Shown in pieces: positions 58,588-64,000 of a stretch of 64,000 nt of DNA. The notes below the pieces were generated by a model that saw nothing but the letters and a program-made list of their open reading frames with translations, was not told the origin of the DNA and ran no database searches. Source of the DNA: Gymnothorax reevesii (taxonomy: Eukaryota; Chordata; Actinopteri; Anguilliformes; Muraenidae); assembly GCA_029721435.1 (NCBI GenBank), contig CM056574.1, positions 1 to 64,000 on the forward strand. Reading direction: 5' to 3'. The position numbers were made by a program, and so were the translations under genes. How positions within the stretch are numbered: position 1 is the stretch's first letter; each line of letters starts with the position of its first letter.

Positions 58588-58780
58588 CAGGAAAGACCCA
58601 AACCATGCCAGAGGACATCCATGCCAGAGGGCCATCAAATCTGGAGGAGCTTGAGAGATTTGCCAGAGAAGAATTGGCCGGGATCCTTAAAAGAAGTTTC
58701 AGAGAATTGTTGAAAACTACAGCAAACAACTGTAGTCTGTTATCCAGCAAAAATGATACACAATTGACTATTGGAATCCA
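58588..58780 (+). pseudogene. Tc1 transposase, last part
   Basis: After the AGTT duplication, GPSNLEELERFAREELAGIL is the usual C-terminal motif, followed by degraded sequence to the stop. It completes the transposase of 51576-53435. Confidence 0.8.
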
Positions 58781-58990
58781 GGGGGCAAATAATTTTTACC
58801 CTGGTAGTTTTTGTGGAATATTTTCATTTCTGTGTGTAAACTAAAATAATATAAGAATCCAGAATAAAACTAGGATGTCTAAAAAGAGCAGTTTTAAAAA
58901 TGTGTTGCTCTGTCTAAAAGCACTTGGGGAAATACATTTAAAACGATGACATTTTTGTTGGGGGGGCTTATAATTTTCCCCTCAACTGTA

Positions 58991-60181
58991 TGTCTTTACC
59001 AGAATTTTCAAGGAGTATTTTCAAGTAATGGTTCCACTGCTTTCCCAAGCCCTCATGTTTCCCTGTCACTCTGGTGAATATGAGCTCAGGATGAATTGAA
59101 TTCCTGCAGCTGGTTTCTTATGCTGAAGTAGATGGCACCCATTTTATACATTTTTGTCTTGGATCCTAAACATTTTAAATGTTGTCTTATAAGCCTACTG
59201 CTTGTGCACAAAAATTTTGTTTCCTGCCACACAGCACAGCTGTAACATGGGGATTTTCATTGGTTGTGTTTGCTTGGCTACAATAATTTCCCCATTAAAT
59301 GTTTTTTCTTCCCATTTTGTCGTGTTCACAAGTGCTAATCTTTGGAGTGCTGAAATAACTAAATTACATTTTTTTTTTTTTTTAATTTTATCTTGTGCTG
59401 TTGGAAACTAATCATGTGGTAACTTGTTTAGAAGAGCTCCCCTGCAGGAGATCTTTTAAACAGGCTGCCACACGATAGGTTTTCAGCAGCTTTGATTTTG
59501 AATTTAAATCATGGAACAAATATTGCTGCATTTAGCGTGCAAAGGGTTAAAACCGTAAGACTCAATTAAATGACTCTCAAAATAAAATTTTTATACTAGT
59601 TTAACTTTTAAATGGAATACAGTAGTGCAGCACTTCTGATGGAAGATTTTACCCACATGCTTCGCAATTGTAACATTAATATTTCTTCCTGTTTATATTA
59701 TAAAAATTAACTGCTTGACATCATCTCAAACGTAATGTAACTTATTGTTATACCAAGCACTTATTTGCAGGTGTAAGTGGAATGACGGAGATTCATGTTT
59801 GAGTACGTCAGTGGAAAGTGAAAATTGCAGTTACCCAATACAATATGTGGTTATATACCTGTATAACCATTATAATTCATCATGTTTAGTCTCTTTTTGA
59901 CTGCTGAACTGAAATCATGCTCCCATTGTGTAGTACAGGCAAAGTTTGTAAATATCCTTCGCTGGTATGATTGATAGTTATACTATGGAGCCGTTTTGGT
60001 GTAGTAATTGAGTGAGCCGTTACTGAATTCTTTAGTTTGGTTTAGGTTGACAGATGAGAGAGAGTTTAAAAAAATGTAAAAGAATAGATTGCTGGAATCA
60101 TCCAAAATCTGTGGAGAAAGTATTTATTTCATCTCAATTGTCCAGTTTAAAGTTAAAATCCCTTCCTCCATTTCCCCACAG
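58991..60181. other. No gene seen; probably intron of the zinc-finger gene
   Basis: AT-rich, no convincing frame. It ends in a pyrimidine-rich TTCCTCCATTTCCCCACAG, a good 3' splice site directly before the zinc-finger exon. Confidence 0.5.
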
Positions 60182-60214
60182 GAGCTGCACTTCTGAACAC
60201 ATCAGATCAGCAGA

Positions 60215-62140
60215 ATGATGCAGGCAGGAGTCTGTCTGAGACAGGACACTGAGACGACCCTACCAGAGCTCCTCGCGCCGCACAGGATCAGACAGAAAGA
60301 AGAGGACCTACATGGACTGGACTCTGTCCACATGGTGGAGTCAGTGACAAAATGCTCTGCACCAGGACTAGACTCACTGGAGCCAGAGTGTGTTACTGCA
60401 AACAGCAGGGTCAGTGATTTAAATCACTCACAAGCATCACTGATAAAAACAGAAGCTGATCTGAGCCCCAGCAACTCTGGGGATCTAAAGACCGAGAGCC
60501 TAGACTTTATAGAACTGGCCTATGAAACCCATCTGCATCCTGACCAGATCAAAACTGAAACAGATTATGGAGACTATATTAAGGTTGAACACGTTAATGT
60601 CTTGCAAGATGTTAAGTGTGTTGATATTAAATGTGATGAAGTGAAGTTTGAATCCATTGAAGGTTCAGTGAGTGATCTCATGAATACTGAGTTTAATGTA
60701 GCCGGTGTTGATGGAAAAGGCCAGAGAGAACCATGGCAGTGTGCAGGAGAGCCCAACACAAACAACAAAAAATCAGGGAAAAAACAGTCAGAATTAATCC
60801 AAGGTGTGGGAATAGATATAATGGAAATAACCCAGCCCTGCTCTCAGCATGAGAAGTGTTTTATGAATAAATCTAATTTAAATGACCGACCAAGAATACA
60901 TGCAGATGAAGAGCCCTACAAATGTGATCAGTGTGGGAAGGGTTTTTCTCAGAAATCTAAATTAAATTCCCACCAGAGAATTCATACAGGTGAAAAGCCC
61001 TTCAAATGTGATCAGTGTGGGAAGAGTTTTTCTCAGAAATGCCATTTAAATTCCCACCAGAGAATTCATACAGGTGAAAAGCCTTACAAATGTGATCAGT
61101 GTGGGAAGAGTTTTTCTCAGAAATCTAATTTAAATTCCCACCAGAGAATTCATACAGGTGAAAAGCTCCATAAATGTGATCAGTGTGAGAAGAGTTTTTC
61201 TCAGAAATTTAATTTAAAATCCCACCAGAGAATTCATACAGGTGAAAAGCCCTACAAATGTGATCAGTGTGGGAAGAGCTTTTCATGGAAATCTGATTTA
61301 AAATCCCACCAGGTAATTCATACAGGTGAAAAGCCCTACAAATGTGATCAGTGTGAGAAGAGTTTTTTTCAGAAATCTAAATTAAATTCCCACCAGAGAA
61401 TTCATACAGGTGAAAAGCTCTACAAATGTGATCTGGGTGAGAGGAGCTTTTTATGGAAATCTGATTTAAAATCTCACCAGAGAATTCATACAGGTGAAAA
61501 GCCCTACAAATGTGATCAGTGTGAGAAGAGTTTTTTATGGAAATCTGATTTCAAATCCCACCAGAGAATTCATACAGGTGAAAAGCCCTACAAATGTGAT
61601 CAGTGTGAGAAGAGTTTTTCTCAGAAATCTGTATTAAAATTCCACCAGAGAATTCATACAGGTGAAAAGCCATACAGATGTGATCAGTGTGAGAAGAGGT
61701 TTTTATGGAAATTTAATTTAAAATCCCACCAGAGAATTCATACAGGAGAAAAGCCCTACAAATGTGATCAGTGTGAAAAGAGGTTTTTATGGAAATCAGA
61801 TTTAAAATCCCACCAGAGAATTCATACAGGTGAAAAGCCCTACAAATGTGATCAGTGTGAGAAAAGCTTTTCACGGAAATCTGATTTAAAATCCCACCAG
61901 AGAATTCATACAGGTGAAAAACCCTACAAATGTGATCAGTGTGAGAAGAGTTTTTCTCAGAAATGTAATTTTAATTCCCACCAGAGAATTCATACTGGTG
62001 AAAAGCTCTACAAATGTGATCAGTGTGATAAGAGCTTTTTATGGAAATCTAATTTAAATTCCCACCAGAGAATTCATATAGGTGAGAACCCTAAAAATGT
62101 GGTCAGTGTGATAAAATCTTCTCACAGAAATTTCATTTAA
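60215..62140 (+). CDS. C2H2 zinc-finger protein, 14 fingers, 3' end frameshifted
   Basis: Likely a nuclear DNA-binding transcription factor. Exon starts at 60182 after a CCCCACAG acceptor. The first ATG is 60215, but earlier coding exons are possible. Residues 1-225 are acidic, without a KRAB or SCAN domain, and hold four sumoylation-type sites (LIKTEAD, DLKTES, QIKTETD, YIKVEH). A degenerate finger ends at RIHADEE. From about residue 235 come 14 fingers of 28 residues, C..C..H..H with TGEKPYKC linkers. Finger 7 reads YKCDLGERSF, losing its second Cys. After finger 14 one base is missing (GAGAACCCT), so the frame ends as NPKNVVSVIKSSHRNFI. Fingers vary little, as in young tandem arrays. Whether it is still expressed cannot be told. 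Confidence 0.85.
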   Translation: MMQAGVCLRQDTETTLPELLAPHRIRQKEEDLHGLDSVHMVESVTKCSAPGLDSLEPECVTANSRVSDLNHSQASLIKTEADLSPSNSGDLKTESLDFIELAYETHLHPDQIKTETDYGDYIKVEHVNVLQDVKCVDIKCDEVKFESIEGSVSDLMNTEFNVAGVDGKGQREPWQCAGEPNTNNKKSGKKQSELIQGVGIDIMEITQPCSQHEKCFMNKSNLNDRPRIHADEEPYKCDQCGKGFSQKSKLNSHQRIHTGEKPFKCDQCGKSFSQKCHLNSHQRIHTGEKPYKCDQCGKSFSQKSNLNSHQRIHTGEKLHKCDQCEKSFSQKFNLKSHQRIHTGEKPYKCDQCGKSFSWKSDLKSHQVIHTGEKPYKCDQCEKSFFQKSKLNSHQRIHTGEKLYKCDLGERSFLWKSDLKSHQRIHTGEKPYKCDQCEKSFLWKSDFKSHQRIHTGEKPYKCDQCEKSFSQKSVLKFHQRIHTGEKPYRCDQCEKRFLWKFNLKSHQRIHTGEKPYKCDQCEKRFLWKSDLKSHQRIHTGEKPYKCDQCEKSFSRKSDLKSHQRIHTGEKPYKCDQCEKSFSQKCNFNSHQRIHTGEKLYKCDQCDKSFLWKSNLNSHQRIHIGENPKNVVSVIKSSHRNFI

Positions 62141-62172
62141 ATTCCCACCAGAGAATTCATACATGTGAAAAG
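62089..62172 (+). pseudogene. Finger 15, out of frame
   Basis: Shifted by one base relative to the upstream frame, the sequence encodes KCGQCDKIFSQKFHLNSHQR, IHTCEK, a good finger with all four zinc ligands. It was part of the array before the deletion. Confidence 0.8.
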
Positions 62173-62894
62173 GCTAGGATTTGATGGAGAGAGAATTATA
62201 GTTGGAGCCCAAGATCAGGGGCTTTTAACAAATGGTTTCAAGAAGATAGCAGGAATATTACAAAACGATCTATGTAGATTCTGTCATACAACAGTTGATT
62301 ATTATACCTCCCGCCACAATAAGATCTGCAAATACCTTCACTGGAAAATATGCAAAGAGATGGAAGTGGAAGTCAAGGAGAAAATATGGGACTATGATCT
62401 GGCACCAGTGGTCTCTATTGGGAAAGTAACGATCTTCTACGACAAAGTCATTCCAACTGGAAGGTTATTAGAGGGAGGTGCAATAAAACCAGACATTGTC
62501 ATCTGGAATAGGCAGGAGAAAAGTGCCAAAATGATAGATGTCACTGTCCCCAATGATTATGGACATAGAGAGTAATAGAGCAGTAAGAGAAAAGATGATA
62601 AAATACCAAGATTTAAAAAATGACCTAAAAACAACTTGGTCTTTGAAAGAAATTCATATAATAACAATGGAAGTAGGTGCAACGGGGCTTATGAAGAAAA
62701 ACCCGAAGAACTACATGGAGGCCATCCCCGGTTGTCCAAGTACCCAGGAAGTACAGATATTCGCAATCAAAGGAACGGTTACCATCTTGAGAAGAGCCCT
62801 TGGATACAATGCCAAAAATGCTTAGGGTGTAACAATAGACCCCAGGAAAGGGGCCCATTACACACTATAAGAAGAGAAATAAGGAAAATTAAAA
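62173..62894 (+). mobile_element. Fragment of a LINE with restriction-like endonuclease
   Basis: It is inserted between fingers 15 and 16, flanked by TGAAAAG (62166-62172 and 62895-62901). It is 722 bp and contains only the C-terminal end of the pol protein, so it is a strongly 5'-truncated retroposed copy. Confidence 0.75.
62180..62826 (+). pseudogene. C-terminal region of RLE-type LINE pol
   Basis: Reads QDQGLLTNGFKKIAGILQND, CRFCHTTVDYYTSRHNKICK (Cys/His motif) and KPDIVIWNRQEKSAKMIDVT (PD..D/E-x-K core of a restriction-like endonuclease that nicks target DNA). After a frameshift near 62570 come REKMIKYQDLKNDLK and GTVTILRRALGYNAK. Such regions occur in R2/R4-type LINEs (in fish for example Rex6-like). 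I cannot fix the clade without the RT. Confidence 0.7.
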
Positions 62895-62988
62895 ATGAAA
62901 AGCCCTGCAAATGTGATCAGTGAGAGAAGAGTTTTTCTCAGAAATTTAATTTTAATTCCCACCAGAGAATGCATATGGGTGAAATGTA
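62895..62988 (+). pseudogene. Finger 16 remnant of the zinc-finger gene
   Basis: EKPCKCDQ then a stop in place of the second Cys codon, then EKSFSQKFNFNSHQRMHMGE and stop. It shows that the original array had at least 16 fingers. Confidence 0.8.
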
Positions 62989-64000
62989 GACTGGGCGGGC
63001 GGTGGAAATCCTACCAGGCACAAGCCTCGAGTGCTTTCAGTCCCACTGTAAAGAGCTTTACCTGGAGAAATCCTTGTATGAAGACATTTCATGATCCACT
63101 GTAGTGAACCCCGACCAAAACTACCACGAAACAAATATGAAAAAGCTAAGAAAAGATCAAATTTACGTCCGTCCCCTGAGTCAAAAAGGTCCCCACATCA
63201 CACCTAGGCACCAGGGCGTGTGAGGATAGTGATAGTGCAACTTCTCCCAGCTCTACAAGGATCCTCTGCCAGCACTCAACTGGGCTCCCCACCAGATCAG
63301 CAAAATACTGGCCTTGGGCCCCAGCAGCAACACTGTCAAAGGACCAGCTAAAGAAATAAACAGATTATTATGATACTGTAATGTGGTCCACTGGGGAGAA
63401 GAAAAAGATCTTTCACTGCTTTGCTTCCTCCAGATACGAGAGGTGGGGCATGTGGAAAAATATTGTTTTTGAAGCGCGAATAAAAGAAGCTGATTCACCA
63501 ACAGAAAAGAAAGAAGCCACAACTACCAAACTAGCCTCATTGCCTCTCAAATTCATGAATACCCATCAGAAGAGGATATGGAAAATATGAAGGAAGAAGC
63601 TCAAAAACAAGCGGAAGAAGATTTCCAGTCTGGAAAAGATGCAAAATGGAAAATGTAGCCCGCACACTGCTGCACAAAAGAAAGAGGCGCAAAACATGGC
63701 TATAATTATAAGTGGGTGCTACTTTGCGCGACTGAGTATGCAAAGGCGAAATACACAAATCAAAGAACGATATGTCAAGAATGGCAGCGGACTTTCTACC
63801 ACCACTGCCAAAGTATTCGTTTTCTTTTTAATCAAAAATCAATTTTGAGTTGTCGAGTTATTTATGGTGCATTTTCATGGTAAGAATTTGAATGGCTGCT
63901 CTCACGTCGTATACCATGCAAACATCCGCGGAGTTCAGCAGCTTTCACACCGGACGTAAAATGAATACATATATGTACCTATAATATATGAAAATGGCCA
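62989..64000. other. No recognised gene
   Basis: Short frames only. One at about 63543-63657 reads YPSEEDMENMKEEAQKQAEE and is acidic and helical, but I cannot assign it. It could be the downstream UTR of the zinc-finger gene or a decayed repeat. Confidence 0.35.

Overview
The window looks like a ray-finned fish genome, probably near a chromosome end. This is inferred from the repeat families: a V-SINE (HE1/DANA-like), a Gmr1-type Ty3 element, Tc1, PIF/Harbinger, Kolobok-like and hAT-like DNA transposons, I/Nimb-type LINEs with (GAA)n tails, and a fish-style C2H2 zinc-finger gene. I cannot name the species. Almost the whole window is repeats; only one host gene is recognisable, and its 3' end is damaged.

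Positions 1-25197 are a head-to-tail array of a 5.22-kb satellite: three full units and one truncated unit. Each unit starts with degenerate CCCTAA-like telomeric DNA and is very poor in G on the + strand over kilobases. It carries compact G-containing islands that fold well: five 55-nt hairpins with an invariant 14-nt loop and compensatory stem changes, a 113-nt three-stem fold closed by a terminal helix, a run of three short hairpins, and an island with a TATA-like box. None of this fits a protein gene. Unit 1 is interrupted by a 5.8-kb insertion made of a long and a short copy of one element in tandem. The last unit breaks inside the telomere-like motif CCTAACC and passes into six exact CTAACC repeats, which abut a retrotransposon cut off in its reverse transcriptase.

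Positions 25229-29110 (minus strand) hold that retrotransposon: a decayed Ty3-type element with order gag-protease-integrase-reverse transcriptase, the rearranged order of the Gmr1 group.

Positions 30000-59000 are a stack of nested transposons whose insertion order can partly be read from target-site duplications: a Tc1 remnant; a V-SINE; an I/Nimb LINE split by a 2.7-kb foldback hAT-like element that itself contains a composite SINE; three more 5'-truncated LINE copies, one inside a MITE; a PIF/Harbinger element with transposase and a spliced Myb-like gene; a short LTR; a 4-kb palindromic element with another transposon inside; two Tc1 elements, the second holding a Kolobok-like TTAA element and a full-length-looking CR1/L2-group LINE.

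Positions 60182-62985 are a multi-finger C2H2 zinc-finger gene exon. Its finger array is frameshifted after finger 14 and split by a fragment of a retrotransposon with a restriction-like endonuclease domain. The last kilobase holds nothing I recognise.
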